Shown piece after piece: positions 1 through 8,817 of a stretch of 52,763 nt of DNA. The translations under genes were made by a program, and so were the position numbers. The number at the start of each line of letters is the position of its first letter. Position 1 is the stretch's first letter. Below the pieces are notes generated by a model. That model saw only the letters and a program-made list of their open reading frames with translations, did not search any database and had not been told where the DNA came from. The DNA is taken from positions 1 to 52,763 of the forward strand of contig CAZHDI010000014.1 in NCBI GenBank assembly GCA_964531285.1, given 5' to 3'. The stretch is from CAZHDI01 sp964531285. GTDB taxonomy: Bacteria > Pseudomonadota > Alphaproteobacteria > JAJFIK01.

Positions 1-464
1 AAGTGAAAAACCGCGACACCCTGATCATGACGATCACCGCGACCCTGGCCGGCGCGATCTCGATGCTTGCCAACTTCGCCATGTTCTTCGGCAACAACCG
101 CAACAGTCCGCTGGGTCTGGTGGGCGTGATCGCGATGATGATCCTGGCCCCGCTGGCCGCCGCGCTGGTTCAAATGGCGATCAGCCGGACGCGCGAATAT
201 GCCGCCGACCGTGTCGGCGCGGAAATCTGCGGACGGCCCATGTGGCTGGCCTCGGCACTGGCGAAGATCGAGAACGCCGCGAAAGGCATCGACAACATGG
301 CCGCCGAGCGCAATCCGGCCACCGCCCATATGTTCATCATCAACCCGCTCCACGCCCATGCGGTGGATGGCTTGTTCCGGACCCATCCGCGCACCGAGGA
401 ACGCATCGCCCGGCTCAAGGCCATGGCCGGCGAGCAGGGCGGCGGTGCCGGACCCTGGTCATGA
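1..464 (+). CDS. htpX: HtpX-type zinc metalloprotease, C-terminal part (5' truncated by window)
   Basis: Membrane-bound zinc protease of the M48 family that degrades misfolded membrane proteins; only the last ~153 residues lie in the window. The segment starts just after the position of the HExxH helix (VKNRDTL), continues through a hydrophobic hairpin (MLANFAMFFG, then a second membrane segment around residues 37-60) and holds the third zinc ligand region (TREYAADR). The tail has the HPRTEERIARL motif typical of the family. GTG at 3 is not a real start; the gene begins upstream. The two bases before it (aa) cannot form the expected His codon that closes HExxH, which may be a contig-edge effect. 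The stop overlaps the next gene by ATGA, suggesting cotranscription. Confidence 0.93.
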   Translation, partial: VKNRDTLIMTITATLAGAISMLANFAMFFGNNRNSPLGLVGVIAMMILAPLAAALVQMAISRTREYAADRVGAEICGRPMWLASALAKIENAAKGIDNMAAERNPATAHMFIINPLHAHAVDGLFRTHPRTEERIARLKAMAGEQGGGAGPWS

Positions 465-1306
465 GCGCGCCGGACTGGACCGCTCAACGCGAGGCCAACC
501 GGGCCAATTGGGACGAGCGGGTGGCCGCCCATCTGGCACCCGAAAGCGCTTATGACCTTGCGGCCCTGCGCGCCGGAACCTCCACGCTGCACATCATCGA
601 AGAGGCCGAACTCGGGTCCGTCGAGGGGCTGCGGGTGCTGCATCTGCAATGCCATTTCGGCAAGGACACCCTGACCCTGGCCCATAAGGGCGCGCGCGCC
701 GTGGTCGGGCTCGATTTCTCCGCCCCCGCCATCGCGACCGCCACTGCCCTGGCCGCTGAACTGGGGCTGGCGGACCGCGCCCGCTTCGTGCAGGCCGATC
801 TCTATGACGCACGCCAAGCCCTGCCGGATCCGGCCAGTTTCGATCTGGTGTTCGTCTCCTGGGGCGCCATTTGCTGGCTCCATGACATTCGCGGCTGGGC
901 ACGGATCGTGGCCCATTTCCTCAAACCCGGCGGCGCGCTCTACATCGCGGAAGGCCATCCGGCGGCCTGGGTGCTGGACGACCGGGCGCCCGGCGGCGGC
1001 GCGCTGCCCGGCCCCATCGTGCCCTATTTCTCGCGCACCGCCTTTGTCGAGGACGACACCAGCGACTACGCCAATCCGGCCGCCACGCTGGAGGCCGCGC
1101 GAACCTATAGCTGGGTCCACCCGCTTGGGGATACGCTCACCGCCCTGATCGACGCCGGCCTGACGCTGCGGTTTCTCCATGAGCATGACAGCGTGCCCTG
1201 GCAGATGTTCAGCCAGCTTGTCATGGGCGATGACGAGATGTATCGCTGGCCGGATAAGCCCTGGCTGCCGCTGTCCTTCTCGCTGCGCGCCGAAAAGACC
1301 GGCTGA
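461..1306 (+). CDS. class I SAM-dependent methyltransferase, substrate unknown
   Basis: A 281-residue cytosolic protein starting at ATG 461 inside the htpX stop (ATGA overlap); a longer reading from 242 would run through htpX and is rejected. A Rossmann-type SAM site is seen at about residues 62-80 (VLHLQCHFGKDTLTLA), an acidic strand end (VGLDFSAPAI) and a motif IV-like FDLVFVSWG. The LQCHFGKD form of motif I, rather than the usual E/DxGxGxG, is typical of one uncharacterised subgroup of small-molecule methyltransferases. The C-terminal region contains DYANPAA and a WVHPLGD stretch also typical of that subgroup. Its place between htpX and the dinB/rsmB run says little about substrate. Family assignment is firm; function is unknown. 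Confidence 0.85.
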   Translation: MSAPDWTAQREANRANWDERVAAHLAPESAYDLAALRAGTSTLHIIEEAELGSVEGLRVLHLQCHFGKDTLTLAHKGARAVVGLDFSAPAIATATALAAELGLADRARFVQADLYDARQALPDPASFDLVFVSWGAICWLHDIRGWARIVAHFLKPGGALYIAEGHPAAWVLDDRAPGGGALPGPIVPYFSRTAFVEDDTSDYANPAATLEAARTYSWVHPLGDTLTALIDAGLTLRFLHEHDSVPWQMFSQLVMGDDEMYRWPDKPWLPLSFSLRAEKTG

Positions 1307-1327
1307 CGCCCTCGACGGAGACCTCAT

Positions 1328-1849
1328 TTGATCACCCCCGGCTATATCCGCCTCATGGCGGCTTACAATCATTGGCAGAATGACAGTCTTTATGGCGCCG
1401 CGGCCGGGCTCAGCGATGACGAGCGGCGCCGTCCGCGCGGGGCGTTTTTCGGCTCCATCTTCGAAACGCTCAATCATCTTCTGTGGGCGGACACCATCTG
1501 GATGAGCCGGTTCTCGGACGCGGTCGAAAAGCCGGAGGTCTCGATTGCGGGATCGGTAGGCTTTCGCCTCGATTGGTGCACGCTCCATGCGGACCGGACC
1601 GTCTTCGACCGGATCATCATCGACTGGGCGGCGGGCCTGAGCGACGCCGACATGAACGCCGATCTGACCTTTTATTCCGCCGCCATGCTGGGTGAAGTCA
1701 CGCTGCCCGCCGCCGGCTGTTTCATTCATTTTTTCAATCATCAGACCCATCACCGCGGCCAGGTCCATGCCATGCTGACCGCCGCCGGCGCCAAACCGGA
1801 CGATACCGACCTGTTCATCATGCCCGCCCATTACCGGGATGCCCCGTGA
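1328..1849 (+). CDS. DinB family (DUF664-type) putative metal-dependent protein
   Basis: A 173-residue four-helix-bundle protein of the DinB/YfiT-like superfamily. The three-histidine metal site is visible: HLLWAD near residue 50 and HQTHHRGQ near residue 140. Members include thiol-dependent transferases and damage-inducible proteins; the substrate of this one cannot be read from sequence. The start is TTG at 1328, supported by GGAG seven bases upstream (1317-1320) and by the conserved N-terminal pattern YIRLMAAYNHWQN; the next in-frame Met would cut into that helix. The stop overlaps the rsmB GTG start (GTGA), so the two are probably translationally coupled. Confidence 0.87.
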   Translation: MITPGYIRLMAAYNHWQNDSLYGAAAGLSDDERRRPRGAFFGSIFETLNHLLWADTIWMSRFSDAVEKPEVSIAGSVGFRLDWCTLHADRTVFDRIIIDWAAGLSDADMNADLTFYSAAMLGEVTLPAAGCFIHFFNHQTHHRGQVHAMLTAAGAKPDDTDLFIMPAHYRDAP

Positions 1850-3138
1850 GCACAGCCCGCGCCGCCGCCCTCAAGCTTCTCACCGCCGTGACCGACAAGG
1901 GTCGCGCCCTCGACGATGCGTGGGCGGAGGATTTGAAAGACGGCGCCCTGACGGGCCTCGATACCCGTGATCGCGCATTCGCCCGCGCGCTCGTTGCCAC
2001 CACCCTGCGCCGCCTCGGTCAGATCGACGCCATTCTCGACGCCAAGCTCAACCGCCCGCTGCCGGACAAAGCCGTCCGGACGCGCAACATCCTGCGCACC
2101 GGCATTGCGCAAACGGTATTTCTGCGGACCGCTGACCATGCGGCCGTCAACGAGGCCGTCGGCATGGCCGCGGGTGCGCGGCAATCGCTCAAGCACAAGG
2201 ACATGGTGAACGCCATCTTGCGCGCCGCCGCGCGGGAGGCCGCCACGCTGGCGGAGTCCGGCGACTGGGAACGGGCCAACACACCCGATTGGCTGTGGGA
2301 GAGTTGGACGCGTGCCTATGGCGAGGACACCGCGCGGGCCATTGCCCGGGCCCATCTGGCCGACCCGCCGCTCGATCTCACGGTCCGCGCCGACCCTGAG
2401 ACTTGGGGTCCGCGGCTGGAGGCCATGCTGCTGCCCACCGGAACCCTGCGCCGCGGCCTGACCGATGTCACGACCCTGCCCGGTTTCGAAGAAGGCGCCT
2501 GGTGGGTACAGGACGCCGCCGCCGCGCTGCCGGTCACCCTGTTGGGCGCGGTGAACGGACAATCCGTGATCGACCTGTGCGCCGCGCCCGGCGGTAAGAC
2601 CGCGCAACTGGCGGCGAAGGGCGCCCAGGTGATCGCGATCGACCGGTCCAAGACCCGGCTGACCCGGGTGACCGGCAATCTGGCGCGCCTGGGGCTGACG
2701 GCCGACCTCGTGTGCGCCGATGCCACCCAATGGCGGCCGCAACAGCCCGCCGATGCGGTCCTGCTCGATGCGCCCTGTTCGGCGACCGGCACCATCCGCC
2801 GCCATCCCGATGTCGCGCATTTGAAGTCACCGGAGGACGTCGCGGCGCTGGCCGCGCTCCAGACCCGGTTGCTCGATCAGGTCCCCGCCATGCTCAAGCC
2901 CGGCGGCGTGATGGTTTATTGCACCTGCTCGCTCCAGCCCGAGGAAGGCCCCGATCAGATCGCCGCGTTTCTGGAGCGCACGCCCGGCTGGACCATCGAG
3001 CCGGTGCGGTCCGATGAGATCGGCGGCCTTGCCGAGGCGATCACCCCGGACGGCACCCTGCGCACCCTGCCCTGTCACTGGCCGGAGAGCGGCGGGCTCG
3101 ACGGGTTCTTCGCGGCAAGGTTGCGGGCGCCCGCGTGA
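1846..3138 (+). CDS. rsmB: 16S rRNA (cytosine-967-C5)-methyltransferase RsmB
   Basis: A 430-residue NusB-like RNA-binding domain (about 1-140) followed by an Nop2/Sun-type m5C methyltransferase domain. Motif I is DLCAAPGGKTAQLAAKG (about 242-258). The motif IV cysteine is Cys311 (DAPCSATGT) and the motif VI cysteine, the covalent nucleophile in this family, is Cys361 (YCTCSLQPEEG). The length matches the usual ~430. GTG start at 1846 overlaps the preceding stop. In many alphaproteobacteria rsmB lies close to a heparinase II/III gene and purH, as here, which supports the assignment. Naming position 967 is by homology to E. coli RsmB; related Nop2-type enzymes are a less likely alternative. Confidence 0.93.
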   Translation: MSTARAAALKLLTAVTDKGRALDDAWAEDLKDGALTGLDTRDRAFARALVATTLRRLGQIDAILDAKLNRPLPDKAVRTRNILRTGIAQTVFLRTADHAAVNEAVGMAAGARQSLKHKDMVNAILRAAAREAATLAESGDWERANTPDWLWESWTRAYGEDTARAIARAHLADPPLDLTVRADPETWGPRLEAMLLPTGTLRRGLTDVTTLPGFEEGAWWVQDAAAALPVTLLGAVNGQSVIDLCAAPGGKTAQLAAKGAQVIAIDRSKTRLTRVTGNLARLGLTADLVCADATQWRPQQPADAVLLDAPCSATGTIRRHPDVAHLKSPEDVAALAALQTRLLDQVPAMLKPGGVMVYCTCSLQPEEGPDQIAAFLERTPGWTIEPVRSDEIGGLAEAITPDGTLRTLPCHWPESGGLDGFFAARLRAPA

Positions 3139-3317
3139 GGAAACCGTTTGGCGCACCGCGATCACATTTCATGAGATCCCTGTCATCGCGCACCGGAATT
3201 GCCATGATTGCCCCCGACACTACCTGCGCGCCGACCGGTATCGGCCACGTATTCCACACCGCCGGCATACGGGACACCTCCGGTGACCGTCGCCCGAAAA
3301 AGACTGGAGAGGGATCC

Positions 3318-3881
3318 ATGCTTGCTTCCACAGCCACCCGTTTTGGCGGCGCCACCATCCGGGGCGCCAAATACACGTTGGCCGCCGTGATGATTGCCGG
3401 TTCGCTGGGCGCCTGCGCCAGCCAGGGCGGCGGCGGCACGGTCGACCGGTATGATGTGGGCGCCCCCGCCCGCGTGGCCTTTGGCCGTGTGATCGAGGTG
3501 ACGCCGGTCGAGGTGCGCGGCACCGATGGCGGCACCGGCACGGTGTTCGGCGCGGCAACCGGGGCGGCGATCGGCGTCGGCGCGGCCAGCGATGGGGCGG
3601 AGAGCGTCATTGCCGGGATCCTCGGCGCGCTGATCGGCGGCGTTGCAGGCAATGCCATCGAGCGCGGCGTGACGTCCGGCAACGGCTTTGAGTATCTCAT
3701 CCGCCTGGAAAACGGCGAGACGATTGCCCTGGTGCAGTTGGACGAGTATGCGATCCGCGAAGGCACGCCGGTGCGCATCACCTATGGCGAGGACGTACGC
3801 GTGACCCCGACCGGCGGGCGCCGCGGCGGTGGCTACGATGACCGCTATGGCGACGACCGGTATGTCGATCCGGATTTCTAA
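3318..3881 (+). CDS. glycine-zipper outer-membrane lipoprotein (17 kDa antigen / SlyB-like)
   Basis: A 187-residue envelope protein. The start is ATG 3318, preceded by GGAGAGGGA; an upstream frame from 3135 is open but not convincing. An N-terminal hydrophobic segment ends in a lipobox, LGAC (Cys about residue 35), so it is probably a lipoprotein. The central region is a glycine zipper (GTVFGAATGAAIGVGAA then ILGALIGGVAGNAIE), the two-helix membrane-inserting unit of Rickettsia 17 kDa antigen and SlyB/PcP-type proteins. The C-terminal half reads as a small beta domain (FEYLIRLENGETIALVQ) ending in an Asp/Arg/Tyr-rich tail. Such proteins are thought to stabilise the outer membrane. A strong hairpin at 3930-3959 follows. 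Confidence 0.85.
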   Translation: MLASTATRFGGATIRGAKYTLAAVMIAGSLGACASQGGGGTVDRYDVGAPARVAFGRVIEVTPVEVRGTDGGTGTVFGAATGAAIGVGAASDGAESVIAGILGALIGGVAGNAIERGVTSGNGFEYLIRLENGETIALVQLDEYAIREGTPVRITYGEDVRVTPTGGRRGGGYDDRYGDDRYVDPDF

Positions 3882-3929
3882 GCGCCGCAAGGCCTTGCCG
3901 ATTTGACCGGGCTACCCTGGCCCTCCTCC

Positions 3930-3959
3930 GGCTCACCCGCAAGATGATGTGGGTGAGCC
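3930..3959 (+). terminator. rho-independent-type hairpin after the lipoprotein gene
   Basis: Arms GGCTCACCCGCA and TGTGGGTGAGCC pair over 12 positions (one G-T wobble) around loop AGATGA, followed by ATTTTG. It lies 49 bases after the lipoprotein stop and 54 bases before rpe, so it probably separates the two transcription units. The T-run is short. Confidence 0.65.
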
Positions 3960-4013
3960 ATTTTGAGACAGCATATCTTGCTTCCGCGCGAAGCCGGGTG
4001 CTAACTGTCTCTT

Positions 4014-4679
4014 ATGACCGAATCGATCCGCATCGCCCCGTCCATCCTCTCGGCTGACTTCGCCCGCCTGGGCGAGGAAGTCAAAGCCGTGGCCGATGCG
4101 GGCGCCGATTATATCCATATCGACGTGATGGACGGGCATTTCGTCCCCAACATCACCATCGGCCCGGACGTGGTGAAGGCCTTGCGTCCGCATACGGATC
4201 TGCCGTTCGACGTGCATCTGATGATCGCGCCGGCGGACCCTTATATCGCAGCCTTCGCGGACGCCGGCGCGGATATCATCACGGTCCATCCCGAGGCCGG
4301 CCCCCATCTGCACCGAACGGTCCAGCTCATCAAGGCGGCCGGCAAGAAAGCCGGCGTGTCGCTGAACCCGGGGACGCCGGTCGAGGTCATTGATCCGGTT
4401 CTGGACGATTTGGACCTCGTGCTGGTGATGAGCGTCAATCCGGGCTTCGGCGGCCAAAGCTTTATTAACAGTCAATTGGGCAAGATCCGCGCCGTGCGTG
4501 AACGGATCGACGCATCGGCACGGCCGATCGAGTTGGAAGTGGACGGCGGGATCAATGCCGAAACCGCCGCCAAGGCCATCGAGGCCGGCGCGCGCGTGCT
4601 CGTTGCCGGCACCGCCACCTTCAAGGGCGGACCGTCGGCCTATGCGAAAAATATCAGGAGGCTGCGCGGCGCGGCATGA
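4014..4679 (+). CDS. rpe: ribulose-phosphate 3-epimerase
   Basis: A 221-residue TIM barrel that interconverts ribulose-5-phosphate and xylulose-5-phosphate in the pentose phosphate pathway. Signature elements are all present in order: the N-terminal IAPSILSADFARL, the metal site HIDVMDGHFVPNITIG, DVHLMI, SVNPGFGGQSFI and the phosphate-binding EVDGGINAETA. Length is normal. ATG 4014 gives the canonical N-terminus. No Calvin-cycle genes are nearby, so a housekeeping role is the simplest reading. The next gene starts 21 bases after the stop and is probably cotranscribed. Confidence 0.97.
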   Translation: MTESIRIAPSILSADFARLGEEVKAVADAGADYIHIDVMDGHFVPNITIGPDVVKALRPHTDLPFDVHLMIAPADPYIAAFADAGADIITVHPEAGPHLHRTVQLIKAAGKKAGVSLNPGTPVEVIDPVLDDLDLVLVMSVNPGFGGQSFINSQLGKIRAVRERIDASARPIELEVDGGINAETAAKAIEAGARVLVAGTATFKGGPSAYAKNIRRLRGAA

Positions 4680-4700
4680 TCCGCCCCCGCAGAAAGCGGC

Positions 4701-6605
4701 ATGGCCAAGAGCGCAGACAAAAGCCGGTGGGCGGAACGGACCCGCACGACCCTCAGCACCGCATGGCGCGACCTGCGCGCTCATTCGGTGCTGTCCTGGA
4801 GCGACCTGACCGGCCCGCGCGGCCCGCTGCCGGACCGCGTGCATTTCGCCGATCCCGTGCTGATCGGCGCCGATCCGGCGAAAGGCGCGGCGATCCAGCA
4901 GGGCCGATACGATTTTGCCGGCGATGCGCTGGATCTTGGCGAGGGCGCCAATCCCTGGTCCCGCCCGGCCCCCGGTCCGGCCTGGGCGGAAGTGCTGCAC
5001 AGCTTTTCCTGGCTCGATGATCTGTGCGCCATCGATGATGACGAGGCGGGGATCTGCGCGCGGGCCCATGTGGACAACTGGATGACCGCGAGCGGCCGCT
5101 GGGACGCCATCGCCTGGACGCCGCACATCACCGCCCGCCGGGTGATTGCCTGGATCATCCATTCCCGGACAATCCTGAACGGCGCGGATCTCGTTTGGCG
5201 CTCAAGCTTCCTGCGCAGCCTGTCGCGGCAGGCGGTGCATCTGTCCAACACGGCGTCCTGGGCCACGGACGGCGAGCGGCGCATGACCGCCGCGATTGGC
5301 CTGACCCTGTCGGGCCTGTGCCTGCCCCATGGCGAACGCCGCAGCGACCGCGGCCTGGCGCTGGTCTGCGAGGAGGCCGCCCGGCAGATCCTGCCCGATG
5401 GCGGCCATGTCAGCCGCAACCCGGATGTGCTTTTGCGCATCGTCGCCGATCTGCTGAACCTGCGCGCCGCCTTCGACCATCAGCGCCTGACGCCCCCGGA
5501 GGATCTCCAGCGGGTGCTGGACCGGGCCTTCCCGATGCTGCGGTTCTTCCGCCTCGGGGACGGCGGCTTCACCCAGGTGAACGGCGCCCATGCCGCAGCG
5601 CCGGACCGCATCGACGCGGTTCTGGCCCATGACGCCGATGCCGGGCGCCCGCTCCATCAGGCCAACCAGTCCGGCTATCAGCGCATCGCGCAAGGCGACG
5701 CGGTGCTGATCATGGATACCGGCGCGCCGCCCCATGGCGTTCCCGGCATCCATGCCCATGCCGGCTGCCTCGCCTTCGAACTGAGCATCGGTGCCCAGCG
5801 GGTCATTGTGAATTGCGGCGCCGCCCATGATCTGGGTCCGGACTGGCGCACGGCGCTGCGCTCGACCGCCGCCCATTCCACGGTCACCCTGGCCGATACG
5901 TCGAGCTGTACCTTCCTGCCGCGCGACCCGGACGCCGCCTTTGCCGATGGCCGGGTTCTGGCCGGCCCGCGCAGCGTCATGAGCGAGCGCCGCGAAACAC
6001 CGGAAGGCGTGGTCGTCGAAGCCTCCCATGACGGCTATGAGCGCCGCTTCGGCATGCTCCACAGCCGCCGGGTGTTCCTCAATCAGACCGGCCGGGAAGT
6101 GCGCGGCGAAGACACGGTGATTTCAACGGACGCCAAGGCCGTGAAAGCCCGCGAGTTCGGCTACCATGCCCGCTTCCATCTGCATGCCGACATTCAGGCC
6201 GACCTGACCGACGAGGGCAAGCGCATCATGCTGACCCTGCCCGACGCCAGCGTCTGGCGGTTCAAGGTCAATGGCGGCACCATGGCGCTGGAGACCAGCA
6301 CCTATGTCGACGGCACGGGGTCGGTGCGCCCGGCCCGCCAGATCGTCGTGCACGGCGAGATCGGTCCCGAGCCGACCGTGCTGACCTGGTCCTTCACCGC
6401 CGACAAGGTCGACGCCGGCGAGGAAACCTGGGCCGGCCCCGAAGCCATCCCGACCGAAAAGGGTCCGGCCGTGGAACGGCCGAAAAAGGCGAAGGCGCGC
6501 AAGAGCAAGCGGGTCAATACGGCCACGGACAATCCGGCGGCCGAGCTTGGACTCGACGACTGGCCGCCGGTGCGCATCGAGGACATCAAAGTCCTGGAGG
6601 ATTGA
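4701..6605 (+). CDS. heparinase II/III family protein
   Basis: A 634-residue protein with an N-terminal all-helical part (about 100-330) and a C-terminal beta-sandwich of the heparinase II/III type (about 350-580). The latter contains HAHAGCLAFELSIG, VNCGAA and TAAHSTVTLADT, matching the substrate/metal-binding strands of the family. The family includes polysaccharide lyases, but this alphaproteobacterial branch next to rsmB and purH is conserved and uncharacterised, so a lyase activity is not shown. No signal peptide is visible. The C-terminal ~60 residues are Lys/Arg-rich (KKAKARKSKR) and look disordered. It follows rpe closely. Confidence 0.88.
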   Translation: MAKSADKSRWAERTRTTLSTAWRDLRAHSVLSWSDLTGPRGPLPDRVHFADPVLIGADPAKGAAIQQGRYDFAGDALDLGEGANPWSRPAPGPAWAEVLHSFSWLDDLCAIDDDEAGICARAHVDNWMTASGRWDAIAWTPHITARRVIAWIIHSRTILNGADLVWRSSFLRSLSRQAVHLSNTASWATDGERRMTAAIGLTLSGLCLPHGERRSDRGLALVCEEAARQILPDGGHVSRNPDVLLRIVADLLNLRAAFDHQRLTPPEDLQRVLDRAFPMLRFFRLGDGGFTQVNGAHAAAPDRIDAVLAHDADAGRPLHQANQSGYQRIAQGDAVLIMDTGAPPHGVPGIHAHAGCLAFELSIGAQRVIVNCGAAHDLGPDWRTALRSTAAHSTVTLADTSSCTFLPRDPDAAFADGRVLAGPRSVMSERRETPEGVVVEASHDGYERRFGMLHSRRVFLNQTGREVRGEDTVISTDAKAVKAREFGYHARFHLHADIQADLTDEGKRIMLTLPDASVWRFKVNGGTMALETSTYVDGTGSVRPARQIVVHGEIGPEPTVLTWSFTADKVDAGEETWAGPEAIPTEKGPAVERPKKAKARKSKRVNTATDNPAAELGLDDWPPVRIEDIKVLED

Positions 6606-6614
6606 GCGGCGCCC

Positions 6615-7268
6615 TTACCGCTCGATCGTCACATAGGACGCATAGCCCCGATAAAGCGGCTCGAACATAAGCCGGCCGCCGAACGCCTGCGCCATCTCGA
6701 GCGCCGCAGCCTCCAGATCGGCCCGCGGGGTGACATGAAACAGGCGCAGCCAGGCATAAAGGGCTGACTTGGAAAAGGCCGGCAGCCGGGCGCAGGTGCC
6801 AAAGTCCACCGCCGCGAACCGGCCGTCCTTGGCGCACAGCCGCACGCCTTCATGCAGCGCCGCGCGCCAATCGGGGATCATGGACAGGGAATAGGAGATA
6901 AACACCCGGTCGAAGCCATCATCGGGGGTCGTCCGGCCGAACAGGCGCGCATCGAACGCCGTGGCGTCGCCCTGCGCCAGCGTCACCCGGCCCTCGGCGC
7001 CGATTTTGCGGATCGCCGCCTCGGCACTTTTGAGCATTTCGGTCGAGATATCAAACCCATAGACCCGGGCCTTCGGATAGCGCGCCGCGACCGCGACCAG
7101 ATTCCGCCCGGTCCCGCAGCCGATTTCCAGCACGGTCCCGCCGTCCGGCGGCTGAAGATCCGTAATCAGCCGATCGCGGCCGAGCAGATAATATTTGCGT
7201 GTCAGGTCATAGAAATGACGCTGGAGCCGGTACATCCGGTCCATTGCGCCGGCCTGATCGCCCGCCAT
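6615..7268 (-). CDS. btaB: betaine lipid synthesis N-methyltransferase BtaB
   Basis: A 217-residue class I SAM methyltransferase with motif I EIGCGTGRNL (Gly50-x-Gly52-x-Gly54), acidic FDIS strand end and a DRVFISYSLSMIPDW region. The N-terminus MDRMYRLQRHFYDLTRKYYL is typical of BtaB, which methylates diacylglyceryl-homoserine three times to give the betaine lipid DGTS. The start lies 3 bases after the btaA stop, so the pair forms a two-gene operon. The identification relies partly on that pairing: alone it could be another small lipid methyltransferase such as PmtA type. It converges with the heparinase gene, with 9 bases between. Confidence 0.9.
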   Translation of the reverse strand: MAGDQAGAMDRMYRLQRHFYDLTRKYYLLGRDRLITDLQPPDGGTVLEIGCGTGRNLVAVAARYPKARVYGFDISTEMLKSAEAAIRKIGAEGRVTLAQGDATAFDARLFGRTTPDDGFDRVFISYSLSMIPDWRAALHEGVRLCAKDGRFAAVDFGTCARLPAFSKSALYAWLRLFHVTPRADLEAAALEMAQAFGGRLMFEPLYRGYASYVTIER

Positions 7269-7271
7269 GGG

Positions 7272-8498
7272 TCACCCCCGAAACTCATAGACGTGAAAGC
7301 CGCCATAAATTGACGCGCGGTCGCGGAGCACCATCTCGCGGCATTGCTCGGCGTCATAGGACCAGCGGGCCAGAATCTCCGGCGGCAGGGCCGCATCGAG
7401 CGGACTGTCTTCGCCCGCGGTACGGAACACCACCCGCGCGCCCGGCTTTGCGGTGCGGGTGACCTCGACCCACAGGTCGGTCATCTGGGCCGGCGTCATC
7501 CAGTCCTGGGCATCGAGGAACACATAGCCGTCAAGACTCGCCTCATCCTGCGTGGCCAGATGATCCGTCATCGACGCATGATGAACGTGTGTCTTGGCGG
7601 CTTCCTCCTGGACGGCCTCATAATGGGCCCGGCGCAGATAGGGCGGCATCGCGGTGCGCCCTTTCACGTCGTAACAGCGCCCGAAGGCTTGCCATGCAAA
7701 GTAGTTCTCGGTCAGCGGAAACCCGCAGGCCAAACGCTCCAGACGGCTTTTCAGCACCACCGACATGTCCCCGCCGCCGGACAGCGCGTCGTATTGCGCC
7801 GGTGGGATGCCCAGACCGTAGAGCGAGACCGGCATCTTGCACAGCCAGCGGACGAATTTCGTATCGAACAAAGGGGCAAGCTGGGTCTCGTACAGCCAGC
7901 GCTGCTGGTCCATGCTCGTGGCGGTCAGCAGGCGGCGCGGATTGCGACCGTAAAGCCGGGCCAACAGATGCGCGATGCCGATAAACCGGCCCAACAGGCC
8001 GAACCGGTAAACATTGCGGGCGAACAGCCGGATGCGCCGGCCGGCGAACAGTTTCTTTTTCTCCCAGAACGCCCGGGTCTCCGGATCGAGCCGGTCGCGG
8101 ATGAACCGGTCATAGGCGGTGACATTGGCTTTCTCGTCGGCATAGCCGAAAAACCGGAAAAAACCCTCATGGCTGGGCAGGTTCTGAACCGCCGCCAGCT
8201 TCAGGCGCACCAGCGCCACATGGGCCGGGTTGAGATCGACCGCGGTGACCTGCGCGGGCCGGGCGCTGAGATAACTCAGAATGTTGCACCCGCCCGACGC
8301 GATAGCGACGATGCGCTTATCGGAGGCCATGCCGGGCGCGAGGCCCAAAGCCTCCATGTCCAGCTCCGGGTCCTCCCAGATCTGCGGATAGACGAGCCCC
8401 GAAAAGGCCCACACGAACATCTGTTCGAGCATACCGCGTTTGAAGGTGCCGCTGCCTTGGCGTACAGCGGTCTTGAGATGGGGATTTTTAGCGGGCAT
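7272..8498 (-). CDS. btaA: S-adenosylmethionine:diacylglycerol 3-amino-3-carboxypropyl transferase BtaA
   Basis: A 408-residue DUF3419 protein that transfers the aminocarboxypropyl group of SAM to diacylglycerol, the first step of DGTS betaine lipid synthesis at the inner membrane. Seen: N-terminal MFVWAFSGLVYPQIWEDPE, the SAM-binding IVAIASGGCNILSYL and VTAVDLNPAHVALVRLK, and a C-terminal second nucleotide-like region (WVEVTRTAKPGARVVFRTAGE). The start at 8498 gives the expected length; the frame stays open upstream to 8660 but that extension is Cys/Pro-rich and unlike the family. Known relatives are induced by phosphate starvation, but no Pho-box-like repeat was seen in the 319 bases upstream. 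Confidence 0.93.
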   Translation of the reverse strand: MPAKNPHLKTAVRQGSGTFKRGMLEQMFVWAFSGLVYPQIWEDPELDMEALGLAPGMASDKRIVAIASGGCNILSYLSARPAQVTAVDLNPAHVALVRLKLAAVQNLPSHEGFFRFFGYADEKANVTAYDRFIRDRLDPETRAFWEKKKLFAGRRIRLFARNVYRFGLLGRFIGIAHLLARLYGRNPRRLLTATSMDQQRWLYETQLAPLFDTKFVRWLCKMPVSLYGLGIPPAQYDALSGGGDMSVVLKSRLERLACGFPLTENYFAWQAFGRCYDVKGRTAMPPYLRRAHYEAVQEEAAKTHVHHASMTDHLATQDEASLDGYVFLDAQDWMTPAQMTDLWVEVTRTAKPGARVVFRTAGEDSPLDAALPPEILARWSYDAEQCREMVLRDRASIYGGFHVYEFRG

Positions 8499-8817
8499 GG
8501 CTCCGGCATTCGCTTGAAGGGTGCAAAGACACCTACACTGGCATGGGTACGGCGCCGGGCCAAGCCGACCGCGCCCGGGCATGCGTCCCGGGTTGCATTT
8601 TGGGGTCCCGTCCGGCGGTGCATCACCGATCGGACAGAGCAAGGCGCGACAGGCGTTCACCCGGCCCCGGCAACCATGCTATGCACCCCTGACCTCACGC
8701 CGGCATGGCAGCACGGACACGCAGACTGAGGCCGCCCGCGCCACGGGCGCCCGTCTCGATTGCGCCTCACAGGGTCTGCCCCTGCCCTCCGGCGGTTTAG
8801 CGCAAAGGGCCACAGCC
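8499..8817. promoter_or_regulatory. divergent intergenic region between btaA and purH
   Basis: About 320 bases must contain the btaA promoter (leftward) and the purH promoter (rightward). I looked for Pho-box repeats and for the conserved cores of the ZTP and purine riboswitches and saw no convincing match. Small open frames here are extensions of the flanking genes without ribosome-binding sites. No coding feature is assigned. Confidence 0.5.

Noticed and set aside
170..1831. Long reverse-strand open frame (553 codons)
   Set aside because: It is antisense to htpX, the methyltransferase and dinB, all recognisable genes; the frame stays open because of GC-rich codon use and its protein is low-complexity.
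8640..8817. ZTP (pfl) or purine riboswitch before purH
   Set aside because: I looked for conserved core segments and pseudoknot partners; only scattered GC-rich stems are present.
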